DNA from: Pleodorina starrii
Lineage: Eukaryota > Chlorophyta > Chlorophyceae > Chlamydomonadales > Volvocaceae
Assembly: GCA_030267565.1 (NCBI GenBank)
Contig: BRXU01000032.1
Coordinates: 1,054,001-1,118,000 of the forward strand
Length of the DNA: 64,000 nucleotides
Direction of reading: 5' to 3'
The notes under the pieces were generated by a model. It was not told the DNA's origin. It did no database searches and was given only the letters and a program-made list of their open reading frames with translations. Of the stretch, positions 37,298 through 49,439 are shown piece by piece; positions within the stretch are counted from its first letter, which is position 1; each line of letters starts with the position of its first letter. Position numbers and translations under genes: made by a program.

Positions 37298-40200
37298 CAG
37301 GGAAGCGAGTGGAGGGGTGAGGCAGGGAGGGAGGGTCCTGGGGGGGAGGAGGCGACGGCAGGTCTTGGAGGATGAGGCACGGGCAGCAGCAGCACCCGGA
37401 GAGCAGACGAATGGAGCGGAGAGGAGCGGGAAGCTATCCCCCAGCGCCTTGGGGGACGAATGAGTTGGGGTTGGGGCTGGTGGAAGGAAAGCTTCGCGGG
37501 GATGGGGGTGGGATATGGTCGGTGCGGGGTGGGTGGTGGTGGGGCCCTGGCAAGTGGGTGCTTCCCATCACCGCACCGCCCCGAAGCCCACCTCGCTCGG
37601 CCCCCCCTCCGACATCCGTTTATCGACCTGCACGTGTGTTTCCGGTGTTTTCACCTACCCCTCCCTCCCCCTCCCCCCCCCCGGTTGCCCACCTGGTGCT
37701 CCTCCACCTGGCCCCGAGCCCGAGTAGCCAGCTCCTGGAAGGCCCTCAGACGGTACGGCACACTGCCGGAACCACCACCACCGCCACTGTCAGCACCGAT
37801 ACCGCCCCCACCGCCACTCATAGCAGGCACGTCGCAGGCAGGAGGGCCCTCCGCCGCCGCGGCCGCCTCCGGCTCCTTTCCGGCCCCCCGCCCCCTCCCG
37901 AGCTCCCCCTCCCCCTGCCCCTCCCCCTGCCCCTGCCCCTGCCCCAGCCACTCCACTGCCACCACCTCCGCATCCAACACACAGCTGCTGGTGCTGGTGC
38001 TGGTGGTGGGGGTGGGGAGGCCTGTGGCGGCGGTGGATGCGGCTGCGCCAACGCTGGATGCGCCGTCCCCCGCGCCAGCTGCCCCTGCCCCTGCTGCTGC
38101 CCCTGCTGCCCCTGGCCCTGCTGCTGTTCGTACGAGGGCGCAGACGTCTGGGAAGGAGTCGGTGCGGTCCTCACAGTTGCGACTGAAGACCAACACCTGG
38201 GGAGGGGGTGGGGACGACCGCAGAGAGGGGGGGGATGTGCGTGTGTGTGAGGGGGGGGGGGGGAGGGTGGAAGGATCAGTGGCGTGGGAAGGAGGCGGAA
38301 GAGGGCGGAGGATGTGGGCGTCGGACACCTCCCTAGCGGCCTGGGCTGACTGACTGGCTGTCTGTCTGGCTGTGGCTGTGGGCTGACGGTCCCACAATCC
38401 AAACCCACCCACCCGCCCACCCCCTCCCCGCTCACCCGTCCGTCCGGCAGCAGGTGTATCTGCGCCCGTACTCCGTCGTACTTGTACTCTGCTAGGAAGG
38501 GCTCCCCTGGACCCAGCTGCCGTACTCCGTCCGCCACCCCCCCGCAGATCTTGGCCAGCATGGGCTTCAGAGGCACACCCGGGGTGAGCACACATCTGGA
38601 GGGGGGGGGAGGGGAGGGGGGGGAGAGGAGAGGGGATAGGGGGGAAGGGGAGGAGGGGGAGTCACTGGTCACGGATCAGGGGGCGGTTGGGGGGTGGGCC
38701 CACTCAGGCCGCTGGGGGGAAGGGGGGAAGGGGGGGTTGGGCGGCTCATCGGGCGGAACGGTGTGAAGGGAAGGGGGGCCCAGAGGGGCCTCGCAGGGCA
38801 GGTTGCAGAGGGCAGGGTGGTACACACACTTAGGTTCGACATGCCAGCGCAAGCAGACGCGGGGTGGGCACGGGGAGACCTTCCCGTCAGCCACCCTCGT
38901 CGGGGAGCGGCGCGGCCAGCCCCAGCGCGAGGGTGGCTGAAGGCAAGCGGGGTTGCCTGGGTGTGCCGACCCAACCCAACCCAACCCAACGGCGGCTTTC
39001 TGCGCCACCCCCCCCAGCTGTGTCCCTCCGAGCCACCCCTGCCCCACTTCCAGAGCTCTCACCTTCACCTTGACCCTAACGCCGTCTCTGTCCCTCCGCT
39101 GCGGTATCTTCTTTTTACCTTCCAACGGTCCCCCTTCCCCCCTCTCCCCTCCCCTCCCCTGCACGCCGCACCGTGTCCTCAGCCCCTCCACTCCTCCCTC
39201 CAGCAGCGCCGGAACCAACACCTCGAAGTTGGGACACAGGTGGTAGGCCTCCACCACCGCAGCAGCGGCACCATCCAACTCAGCCTTACTGGGCAGCGGA
39301 CCGCCGCCTCCCGCCCCGGCGCCACCGCTGCCACCGGCCGAGGCGCCGGCTTCGGCCGCCTCCGCCGCCTCCGCTCTCCGGTGTATGAGCACTGCTCGGC
39401 CCAGCGGCCCCAGCACACTGCGCCAGTTGGCCCCCACCCGCAGATTCTAGACGTGGCGGGGAGGGGGGCCGGGGGGAGGGGCGGATAGGGGGGCTCGAGT
39501 TGGGGCGGGGGACGAGACGAGAGCAGGTAGACACGGGGTATAGTGGGATGCAGTACAGCCGAAAGGCGCCTCTCTCTCTCCTGATGCGGAGTGCACTCCG
39601 CACCGCACTGCCAGACGGGGTGCGGTGAGGTGCACCAGATCCAGTTCCAATTCCAGATCCAGATCAGCTGGTGGGCGACAACAGCCCCCAGGAGGAACGC
39701 TCGAGGGGGCCGGGGGGGGGGGGGAAGAGGAGAAGGGTGGCCCCAACAACCCCTGCCCCCGAAGCTACCGGTATCAAGAGTGCATGCCCACTATTCCGCC
39801 CTCCAACACGCACACACACACGCGCGCGCGGCTTACTTCCCGCTCCAGACCTCCAGACCTCTATTCCCGCCCCGCCCTGCCCCGCCCTGCCCTCCTCGCC
39901 CCGCCCCGCCCTGCCCTCCCGTGCCCCGCCTTTCCCCGCCCCGCGGCCCCCCTCCCCGACCCCACCGGGTCGCTTACCTCGTCGCTCTTCCTCACCATGA
40001 TTGAGCGTTCGCGGACCTCAGCCTACTGGTTATTGCAAAAGAACCCTCCCAGCCGCACTCCGCCTCAGCTTCTTCGCAGCCTCCCCCGGTCCCCTCCCCT
40101 CCCCCAGTGCCCTTCCCCTCCCTTTCCTCTCCCCACCGGCCCCTCGCCTCCCGCTCACCGATATGAGTGTGCGGGTGAGGTACTTGATTTCGCAGTCGCG

Positions 40201-41547
40201 GCAGGACCGCAGCAGCCCCAGCACTGCCGACTGCCGCCGCGCCGCCACCCCGGCTCCCCGTTCCGCCGCCAGCGCTCGCAGCTGGCTCAGCAGCCGCCCC
40301 ACCAGCAGCGGCTGCGGAGTGCGGCTGGGAAGTGTGGACTGGGTGCGGCGGCAGGCCTGAAGTGGGGTATGAGTTGGGGGGGGGCGGGGGCCCGGGAGTT
40401 GTGTGCTGGAAGGGGTAATTGAGACCTATCGCGAAGCCCTCCGGAGGAAGAAGGGTAATCACGAACGGCGGGGGCGCAACCCTCACGAGCAAGGCCACCA
40501 GCTACCCCTGTCCCACCCCCAACCCCCACCTACCCACCCCCATCTCAACCCCCCCTAGCTCCATTCGCTCACCATTGCCACATCCCCCAGGTCCCCCAGC
40601 TGCCGATACAGCTGCTTCAGCCGCGCAGCGGAGGCGCCCGTCGCCGCCGCAAGCGCGCCGCTGACCGTCGCGCCGCCGACATTCAGCTCCGAAACCTTGT
40701 CGTACTCGGGTGCGATACGCCCCGTCACCATGTACAGCACCGCCACCAGGTCCCTCCCTGGATCCTCCGCCAGTCGCAGCACCGACCGGAACATGTTGGT
40801 CAGTGCATCCCCAATGGACAGCCGCTTGCTGGTGGAGTCGATGGAGGACAGAGACAGAGCCACGTGAAGGTACGGCGTAGGACCGCGGCACGGGCCCCAG
40901 CAGGCGTGCCGTACAGGGTCGTACTTGGCGGGGGGCAGCAGCACGGCGGCACGGAGCTGCGGGTCCACCATCACCACCGGCGGCGGCGGCGGCGGCGCCG
41001 GGGCGGAGGCGGAGGCGCTGCCGTCAAGCGGCGGCGGCGGCGGCGGCGGTCTTGCGGCGGCAGGGCCCGCTGTCGCGGCGTCCTGGGGCAGCGGGGGCTG
41101 CGGCTGCTCCCTCTCCCCCAGCTCTTCCTTGACGTGCGCGCTGATGGTGGTGGTGGAGGGGAGGAGGGAGCCGGCAGCTGTGGTCGCTGGGGCCGCTGTG
41201 GCTGCGGCTCCGGCCCCCGACTGCGGCTGCGGCTGCGACTGCTGTTGCACCGCTGTCACCGCCGCCGGGCACTGCCCGGCCACGACAGCACGTTCCTCCA
41301 GTCCCGGCTCCTTCTCCCTGTCCTCCTCCTCCTCCTCTTCAAGTTTCAGATACAGCGGTGGCGTTGGAAGCGGGCGCTGCAAAGGACCAGGCCCCGGGCC
41401 CGGGGCGTGGGACCGTCCGCTGGACGCCGCCCGTCGGCCACCGCCACTGCCGCTGCCACGGCCCTGCCGCGGGCCCGCCCGCGCACTGGCAGAGGCGGCA
41501 GCTGCGCCACCGCCTCCGCCCCGCTTTGTGAAGAAGGGGTGCAGACC

Positions 41548-41580
<33 letters not shown>

Positions 41581-43179
41581 CGGAGCTGCCGGCTGCGGGG
41601 CCGCGGGCGGCAGGAGTGAAGCGGGCGCTCCGGAGCCCGCTGCAGGTGAGTTCTGTGGCCGCAGCGCCGTTGGCGGGTGCTGTTGACCCCCCCGGTGTCC
41701 CAGTGCTGCTGCAGCTGTCTCCGTGTCCGAAGAGGAGATCGTCGCGGCCGACGGTAACAACTTGACGGCGGTGCGGCCCCCGAGCAAGACACCCCCGCCA
41801 CCAGTATCACCCATGTCGGCAGTGCCATGCTGAGAAGCCGCACCCGCTGCAGCAGCCGCAGCAGAGCCCGGAGAGGCTGATGGTGGTGGTGGTGGTGATG
41901 GTGATGGTGGTGGTGACAGTGGTGGTGGTGCCCTGGTCGCTGCGGCCTCAGCCGCGACGACGCCGACCTCGGTGGGCGGTAGCGGCCGCGGCGATAGCGG
42001 ACTGGCAGATTTGGCGGGCGAGTACTTGGGCAGCTGCAGCAGCGGACCCAGCCGAGGCCGCTTGGCCGGGGGCGGTGGCGAAGCGCCCTCCTGCAACACA
42101 TCCCGGCAGCTGTCCCCGCCGCCGCCGCCGCCGCCGTCGCTGTCGGCGCCCGCGGAAGCCTGCGCGGACCCATCAGCGTCCGATGTGCCCTGCGCCGCCT
42201 CGGCCATTACCGCGGCGGCGGCGGCGGCGGCCTCGGCCTGGCGTCGATGGCGCCGGCTAAGCAGCGGTACGACAGCATTGGCGGCGGCCGGCGCGGCGGC
42301 GGTGGGGATGCTGGCAGGCCAGTCAGGGGCCGCCGGCACCGGATTTGAGCCCGAGGGGTGTGCAGCAACCCGGCGAGACTCCGTTGCCCCACCGTCCGCG
42401 GGTGAGATGGACGCAGCCGCAAACCCGAGGGCAGCCGCCGCCGGCCCAGCCTCCTCCGGCCCCTCCTCCCGCTTCACAGCCGGCGGGGGGCCGGTGGTGC
42501 CTGCGGCGACGACTGGCGCAGCCAAGGAGGCAGCGGCGGCGGTCGGGGCGGGGGCGGTCTGCTGGTTGACAGCTGCTAGCCCGACGGCCCTCCCTGCAGC
42601 CGCCATTTGCTGCACAGCGCCCTCCGGAGCCGCAACCGCTGTTGATGCTGGTGGCGGTGCTGCCGTCGGCTCCAAGTGCTCCGAGGCTGCTACCGCCCGG
42701 ACCCCGCGCTCCGCTGCATTCGACATGGTGCAGCCGCCGGGAGTTGCCGCCGCCCCGCCAGCGGCAGCGGCGACAGAGGCAGCGGCAGCAGCAGCTGCAG
42801 CGCCGGACCGCAGCGGCGCCGCCGCCGCCGCCGCTGCCCCTGCGGCTGCCTGCGAAGCGACGACCGGACCGCCGCCGCCGCCGGCGCCGCCACTGCCGCT
42901 GCGCGGCGCGAAGAATGCCGCGATAGAGCGCTGGCCTCCCTGGCCCCCCACCGCCCCACTGCCCGCCACCGGCCCGTGGGTCGCTAGGCGTTGCCGCTTG
43001 GCTGGCCGAGCCCCGCCACCCCCCGCGCTCACCGCACTGCCACCACCAAGAGGGCCACCACCACCACCACCGCCACCGTCAGTAGCCGCAGAAACGGGGC
43101 GAGCTCCCGCGGAAGGTCTGGAGCCACGCGACCCACGGGACATGGTCGCGCCGCCACGTTGGCTGCCGCCGCCTCGCCG

Positions 43180-43223
<44 letters not shown>

Positions 43224-46200
43224 TGGGAGCTCCTTGCGAGGGGAGCGACGTCAGGCGGCCATCAAAGTACATGTTCGCAGCAGCCGCCACGTCGTTGCGC
43301 GCCGCCGCCAGCAGCCGCTCCGCGTCCCTGAGGCTGGCTCCGGAACCGCCCAGTACGGCCATCAGCTGATCCAGTGCCGCAGACGGCGACGCACCTCCCG
43401 ACGGCGGTGACAGCGACTCGTCGTCGCAATCACGTGACCCGGCTCGTTCCCCTGCTGCCCCGTCGACCTCTCCCGCGACTCCCGTCTCCCCTGCCGCCGG
43501 CTGCGAGTGCTGCGCAGGGGCGCGCCTGCCGCCGTTGCCGCCGCCGCCAGTGGGCTGATCCAGTGACGGAGGGCCGTCGCCTGGACAGCCGCCAGTGCGC
43601 CCGCCGCCAGTTCCATCTCCCACCTGATCCCGCTGCGGGTCATCTGGGGGAGGCGGCACCGCCAGCCCCGCCGCCGCTGCCGCATCCGCATTCGGCACCG
43701 CCGTCGCCTTAGGGTTCCCACATCCATCCGCCGCCCCACCACCACCGCCACCGCCACCGCCGCTGCAGCTGGAGCTGTTACCGGCCGGTTTCACCCCGCC
43801 GACCCTGCTGAGCCCGCCATCCTCCGCCTCCCCTCCGACCTCGTCACCGCGTCCGGCGCCGCTGTCGTCGCAGTCGCTGTCGCTGCCGCTGCTGCCGCCG
43901 CCGCTGCCGCTGTCACTGCTGCTGGAATCTATGACGATGACCTCTCCCGAGTCCGCCGACCCAGCGGCCGGGATCCGACCCCGCGGCGTGATCCCCGCGC
44001 CGACCCCGACCCGCCGCGGCGCCGAGGCTCCGCCGCCCCCACCCCGCCCCTTTCCGCGTCTCCCTGCCGCCCCCCGCGCCTGCCGCTGCGCTGCTGCCTG
44101 GTGGCCCCTGCCGCGACCCTGCTGCCCTCGGCGCGGCTCGCAGCCTGGAGGCGGGGGGCAGCGGCCATCCCCAGCCGCCTCCTCCGGACCTGGGGCCCAA
44201 TCCCCAACGACCCCGCCACCACCCCTGCAGCCGGCTCTACCAGCTTCCGCCGCCAGCGTCGCGACGGCAGCGGCTGCGGCGGCTCCGCCCTCCACCCGCT
44301 CGTGCGTCATTTCCGCCGGCGGCCCCCCGCCACAACCGGAGCTGTCGGCGCGCTGCATGGATGACGGCTCCGCCGCCGCCGCCGTCGACGGCGGCAGCGG
44401 CTGCGGTCCGGGCCCCGCCGGTCCCGCCGCCGCTGCCCGGCCGCGCATGCCGGCCAGGAAGCGCGCCTTTCTGGCGGTTTCGTCCACCAGTGTACGGAAG
44501 TGTTTGAGCATGGCGTCGCGGTTGCGCTCCCCGTCATCTCCGCCGACACCGACGGTGGGGATCACCTGTGAGGGGGCCGGTCGGAGGGGGGTGTGGAGAG
44601 TGCGTTACGTTGCGAGGAGGATAGGTAGCCAAATGCATTGGCTGTTGGAGCAAGTGTTCGGAGAGGGGGTGACAACCCCAGGTCTCGGTGTAGCGTTGGG
44701 GAGTGGCGGCTGGGTTGAACCCGCGTGGCCACACGCGTGGTGACCGCCTCGACCTCGACCCGGCGTGCACCCACATCGGTCCGTTCCCACCGCCTCTGTG
44801 TGCTCCCTCCCCCCTTCTCCTCTCCCCTCTTCCCGCCCCACCTTACCTCTGCCGCCCCTCCTTTACCCCGCAGGCGAGCCCTCACCCTCGATCCCTTTCC
44901 CACATCCAACCCGTAACCAGCTCCAACGGCCCGTTGCGCTCTGAACCCCCCATCAACCCCCCACGTCAACACCCCCCGAGTGAGAGCCTCGCGCGCTGTG
45001 CTCTGCGACACGGGCCTCGCCGCGCCGTGCCGTATTCGCCTGCCGTACCCACCTGCTGCGGCCGCAGCCATCGCACGTACTCGCGCAGCTCGGCATAGCT
45101 CGAATGCTCGCTGTACGGCACCAGATGCGCCGACAGCGACCCGCGGGTCCGCACCGGGAACGCCGCGCGCCGCATTTCGTACAGCCAGCCAGTGGGGCAG
45201 AAGCCCACCACCGCCGGCGCGCCCATCTCCTCCGCGATCCGCTGCAAGTTGGTGAAGTTGGGGCGGAAGAAGGGCCACGTGTCGCCCAGCGTGCCCCAGC
45301 CCACCACGTGGACGGGAGTGACCCGCGGGTCGGTGGTGAACGTGTCCGCCAGCTGCTGAGCCGGAAGGCCCAGCAGGCGCAGCACGGCCAGCTTGGACTC
45401 GGGCACGTACACGCGCACACCGCAGCGCTGCCGGATCTGTGGCGGGGACCCCGGGAGGGGGGGGGAAGGGGCGCCAGCGTGCAGCGTGCGGCGGGGGCGG
45501 GGGCGGGGGAAGGGGAAGGGGAGGTTCCGGGGACATTAGACGGGCCCATTATGTATTGCGGCTGACCTTACGTAACCCAGGGGTCCAGGGAGGCGGCAGC
45601 TCATGGCTCTGCGGTGCGGTGCCCCGCCAACATACGGTGGACAACCCGGCCGCTGCACAGCGCCGTACAAGGCACAACGCCCGTCAACGCACCCCGCCGA
45701 GGTCCAACGGCCCACCACCCCCACCACCACCCGCTCCGCCGCCTGCTCTGCTTCTCTCCGCTCTGCCCTTCGGAGGCATGTACGTACCGGAAAGGGCGTG
45801 TGCTCGGGCAGAACGCGTGCGCATCAGCGGTCCGGCCCCCCTTAGCCGTCCAGCAGCCCCCCCTGGAGCCGCTGTGGGCCTTTCGTTATCGGCACTTTCT
45901 CCGCAGGCCCGCTCCGGAGGCTGGGACCCACCTGCCGTACCCACGAAGCCGCCGTTGACGTGATCCCCGTCCTTTGATGTCGTGTGACTCCATCCCCCCG
46001 TCCGTCCCCGCCCCTCTGCCCCCCCCCCAAAACGCCCCAACCCATCCTCCCACCCACCGCCAGCAGTATGCGCTCCTTGCCAATGACGTACGTGGACACC
46101 AGGTACAGCCGCCGGAAGGGGCCGCCGCAACCCCCGCTGCCAACACCACCAGATGCAGCCTCCCCGACCTCCGCGCCAACCCCCTCAGCAGTGGCCTCGG

Positions 46201-48277
46201 CCCCCCCGGCCGTGGCGGCGCCGCCCGCGGGAGCTGCACCGACGGCGGTTCCGGAGCCAGCCTCAAAGGGAACTTCATCGGCAACGGAGGCGGCGACGGA
46301 CCCCACCGGCCCAGCCTCCGCTGCCGCTGCGGCGACCGCTTCCGCTGTTGCTGCTGGCGTCGCCGCAATTCCGGCCCGCTCACCGCCCGAGTCCGCCCCC
46401 TCCGCCGCGGCCCCCTGCGCCGCCCCCTCCGCCGCTCCCTCCGTCGCCCTCTCCGCCGCCGCCGATGCCGCTGCCCTGTCCTCCTCCAGCATGGCTGCCA
46501 GGGTGCGCACCACGTAGTCAATCGACTCCTCCTTCGGGGCAGGGACATGACCCATGGGTCGGCAGCATGGTGCAACGCAACGGGATGGCCAGCCCGGCCC
46601 CACCTCCCAAACGGCCGACCACCCAAACTCTCGCGGCCGCCCCATTGACGTCCCCGGGACCGACCGCCACCACGGGATACGTACCACGTGCCACGTGCCA
46701 TGTATCACGGATCACCACCCGCATGCAGAGCACAACGTACCATGATGGTCGGGCGTTCCCGGGGCAGAGAGAGCTAACCCAGGTCCCCGCATATCACAAC
46801 TCCTCCATGCACACCAGTGCAGGCGGTCTCCTGCCCCTGCCTCCTGCCCCTGCCCCCTGCTTTCTTCGCAGTAACCCGAACCCGAACTGGAACCGAACCC
46901 GGCCCGACCCGACCTGCTCCCCCCCGCCCACCTGTAGCGGGAAGGTGTGTTTTGGGTTACAGTAGGTGGTGTCCAGGAACACCGCCTCGCAGCCCCTCCA
47001 GGCGGCCAGCAGCGGGCAGCTGGTCATGGACGCACAGAAGCGCATGTCGCCGCAGTGCAGGTAGCGCGCCCCGCCACCGCCGCCACCGCCACCACCACCA
47101 CTGCCGCCACCGCCACTGCCACCGCCACTGCCTGGCAGGCGGAACAGCAGCTGCACGGCCCCGGGGCAGTGGTTGGCGTCCACCAGGGTCACCTCCACAC
47201 CTGGCAGCGCTCGGGGCGGGGTTGGGGGAGGGGTGCGGTGGAGGGGGAGGGGGAGGGGCGGCGGCACCCGCGGAGTGAAGCCCGTAACGGGGACCGCTCT
47301 GACCGGGGGAGGGGAGGGCAGTCGAGGGGAGGCGGCCTCTGCTTCGCCCTCCCTCCCTCCTCCTCCCAACCCGCTCTCCTTTATCAAGGTCCGGCCACCC
47401 GTACCGCGGTTAACCCCTCCCCATCCAAAACCGCTGCGATGGGACGGAGGCGAAGCAGACCCGGGTGGCAATACTTACCGACGTACCTGTTAGTACCTGC
47501 GACCGCGTCGCCTCCGGACCCACGCAACCGGACAACTACGGGGCCCCGACCCGGCCCTGCATGCCTCCCTCCCCCCTCCCCTCCCCCGCCCCCACACGCA
47601 CCCTCCACCACCACCGTCTGGCGCATGGGCAGTGGGCGCAGGTGGGTCGGGTCCACTCCACACAGGTGGGCCACCAGGCGGGCGGTCACCTCGGAGCAGT
47701 AGATGGGGCCGCAACTCCACGTGTCGCTCAGGCCCGTGTAGTGGTCTGAGGGACGCAGTAGGGGCGGTGAAGGTGGAGAAAGGGGTGTATAAAGAGAAAT
47801 CGCAGCGGAGAAGGGGGCGGGTTTGTGGGTGTATTGGAGGCGGCGGGGGCCCTGTTGGGGACGGTGTGCAAGCTGGGGAATAGTCGAGGGCTAGGAGGGA
47901 GGACGGGGCGGCTTTGCGGAGGATGAGGGGGGATGGGTGGGCTCAAGCGCAGGCAGACATAGGGAAGGAGATCAAGAGAGCATGGGAAGGGCGCGAGGTA
48001 GGATAGGCGGGGATTGAGGGGGAGGAGGGCTGTGGGACGGGCGGGGAGTGGAGGGCCAAGGGCGGGGATGGAGACGAAGAGATCGGGGGTTGGGGGGCAA
48101 GACGGGCGGGAGACAGCCGAGATGCATCATGCGGGGGGTCGGGTACTACGCACCGCTGTGCGCGTGTGTGAGGAAGTAGGCCTTGACGCCGGGGTGGGCG
48201 TAGCGAAAGGCGTCCACCACGATGGCGCCTCCCGTTCCGGGGATGACCTTGTGCGAGGGAACGGGCTGAGCGGCCAT
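32371..48277 (-). CDS. LIG6: DNA ligase VI: SNM1/beta-CASP nuclease fused to ATP-dependent DNA ligase, 18 exons
   Basis: The domain order is that of plant DNA ligase VI: an SNM1-type metallo-beta-lactamase followed by a ligase I-like catalytic core, acting in nuclear DNA repair. Exons from the 5' end: 48277-48154, 47745-47602, 47200-46932, 46531-46058, 45436-45053, 44565-40573, 40356-40159, 39446-39172, 38595-38436, 38196-37693, 37058-36991, 36627-35882, 35481-35411, 35015-34935, 34372-34231, 33859-33779, 33297-33219, 32533-32371. All are in phase and sum to 2651 aa, about twice Arabidopsis LIG6. SNM1 motifs (residues 1-465): THAHSDHYTGL, made across intron 1, then DANHCPGA, LHCGDMRF, FLDTTYCNPKH and the beta-CASP VPYSEHSSY. 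Ligase motifs: EYKYDGVRAQIH with the adenylated Lys near 1992, VFSRNCEDRT, VLDAEVVA, FVFDLICWNG, EGLMLKRL, YEPSRRSESWIK and RFPRFIRIRDDKRPEDATT. Low-complexity insertions sit inside exons 10 and 12. A 1331-aa single-exon linker separates the two enzymes. Confidence 0.94.
32989..33204 (-). repeat. (TGGG)54 tetranucleotide array in LIG6 intron 17
   Basis: 54 tandem CCCA units on the plus strand, that is TGGG on the LIG6 sense strand, lie 15 nt from the exon 17 donor side (exon ends at 33219). It is the longest simple array in the window. Confidence 0.98.
35355..35388 (+). repeat. CCGAC pentanucleotide run in LIG6 intron 13
   Basis: About seven CCGAC units lie just downstream (on the minus strand) of LIG6 exon 13. 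Confidence 0.85.
41521..41553 (-). other. Second PIP-box motif in the LIG6 linker
   Basis: The minus-strand reading frame of LIG6 exon 6 encodes QRGLHPFFTKR here (from about residue 1470). QxxLxxFF followed by basic residues fits the PCNA-interacting peptide consensus. It directly follows a Gln run and precedes a Gly/Ala-rich stretch, so it should be exposed. Confidence 0.6.
42901..42933 (-). other. First PIP-box motif in the LIG6 linker
   Basis: LIG6 exon 6 encodes QRSIAAFFAPR here (from about residue 1010). QxxIxxFF is a canonical PIP box, closely like the N-terminal QRSIMSFF-type box of DNA ligase I. A basic KRQR cluster lies about 25 residues before it. Confidence 0.68.
43258..43374 (-). 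other. UBA-like helical segment in the LIG6 linker
   Basis: This encodes a 39-residue island of ordinary composition (about residues 863-901) in an otherwise low-complexity linker: LDQLMAVLGG, then DAERLLAAARNDVAAAANMY and FDG. The pattern of an Ala-rich helix, a short Asn-Asp turn, then AxNxYFD is typical of the third helix of UBA-like domains. No loop MGF motif is seen, so the call is tentative. Confidence 0.4.
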
Positions 48278-48716
48278 TGCGTCCACCAGTCAGGCGCCAG
48301 CGCGTCTGTGAATGGGCTTCAGGTCGGCGCTTGCCAAATCAATTCCGTGACCAAAGAGTCGACATGTATAAAAGAAGAGAGGTCCTTGCGTGAAGTTTGC
48401 AACGCATGGGATAGGGCCTGATGTGCGGACAGTTCGAGACGAGTCGTCTGGAGCCAAATCAGTGGTGCGGCCCCTTACATCGGCGTGCATATGGAGGTGT
48501 CAGTTAGTGCATTACACTTAATCCATCTCAAATCTTTCTTTCTGCCGAACCTAGCGCAGCAAATGTGTCGTGTCGTTCCGCAGTTCACGCACAGCATGTG
48601 GACGGCAAATTGACGTCTCAAGTGCCACAAACCAGAGAAGCGGGGCATAAATGTTAGCAAATTACAAACGCTTTCATCCTATATAAAATACGCACTAAGC
48701 TTTGCATTGTGGGGCC
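48278..48716. promoter_or_regulatory. Shared divergent promoter region between LIG6 and the DUF2462 gene
   Basis: Only 439 bp separate the two start codons, which point away from each other. Two plus-directed TATA-like elements are present: TATAAAAG at 48367-48374 and TATATAAAATA at 48680-48690. I see no clear TATA for the LIG6 direction. Confidence 0.6.
48680..48690 (+). promoter_or_regulatory. TATA box of the DUF2462 gene
   Basis: TATATAAAATA ends 26 bp before the start codon at 48717. If transcription starts ~30 bp from the box, the leader is only a few nucleotides long. The other TATA-like element at 48367 would instead give a leader of about 320 nt. Confidence 0.5.
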
Positions 48717-49372
48717 ATGCCACAAAAACCTCTAAAAGCCAACAAGAAGATTGACAAGAAGAAGGAGGCCGCAAATCGACACGGCAAAACAGCAGTGACG
48801 AGGAAAGGTGCGGCATTCCGCAAACCTCTCTGGGTCAACGGCCTCTGCGATGGGCCGCCTCCAGCGGGCATTTTTCTTACTTCTCTGTTCATGGCAGGGA
48901 AATTTGACAAGCCTCCAAAAAGAGGCAAAGCTCTTGAGGCATACAAAGATGACAAGGTACGTATTTGGCAGTCAAAAGCAGTGTGCCAACCCTTCTTTCG
49001 TCAACATGCCAAGCAAAAGCGAGTAACCAACGTCTCTCCACTCCTCGTTCCAGGATTTATCCAAAGCAATCAACAAGCGGAATGAGAGCAACGCGGCTGG
49101 CATAGCGGAGCAGGCGGGCGGCAAGCTGAAAGTGGTGGGTTGGACGTGACTGACTTGCGAAAATCCAGCGCGTGCATTACATAACGATGTGCGAACCCCC
49201 AGGGCATATTACGGAACCGACGAACCGACGCGCAACGTAGCGCTGCATGCTCGCCATTTACCGGAGTGCGCCCTCGTGCCTCTTGTAGATCAAGGGCCCG
49301 CCTCCGGTGATGGCGCCAAAGGACAAGCAGAAGAAGGCAGGGGCCAAGGTGGAGCAGGCCATGGAGGAGTAG
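48717..49372 (+). CDS. Small basic UPF0390/DUF2462-family protein
   Basis: Four exons, 48717-48807, 48898-48956, 49054-49134 and 49289-49372, join in phase through GT-AG introns to 104 aa with stop TAG. The N-terminus MPQKPLKANKKIDKKKEAAN followed by RHGKTAVTRKGKFDKPPK is the Lys-rich pattern of the UPF0390 family (human C19orf53, Leydig cell tumour 10 kDa homologue). A short helical region (AINKRNESNAAGIAEQAGGK) and a Lys-rich tail follow. Its length matches the family's ~100 residues. Family members are small, very basic and probably nucleolar or RNA-associated, with no established reaction. The ATG at 48717 is the first one after the TATA box; the upstream in-frame TTG is not needed. The gene is head to head with LIG6. 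Confidence 0.82.
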
Positions 49373-49439
49373 CGGTGTGCACGTGTTCTTCACATGGCGA
49401 TACGGCGCGGACTCCCTAAGCTGGGTCAGCTGACCTGCG

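Noticed and set aside
41972..43369. 465-aa plus-strand Ala/Pro-rich open frame
   Set aside because: Antisense shadow of the GC-rich LIG6 exon 6. The minus-strand frame is in phase with conserved exons on both sides.
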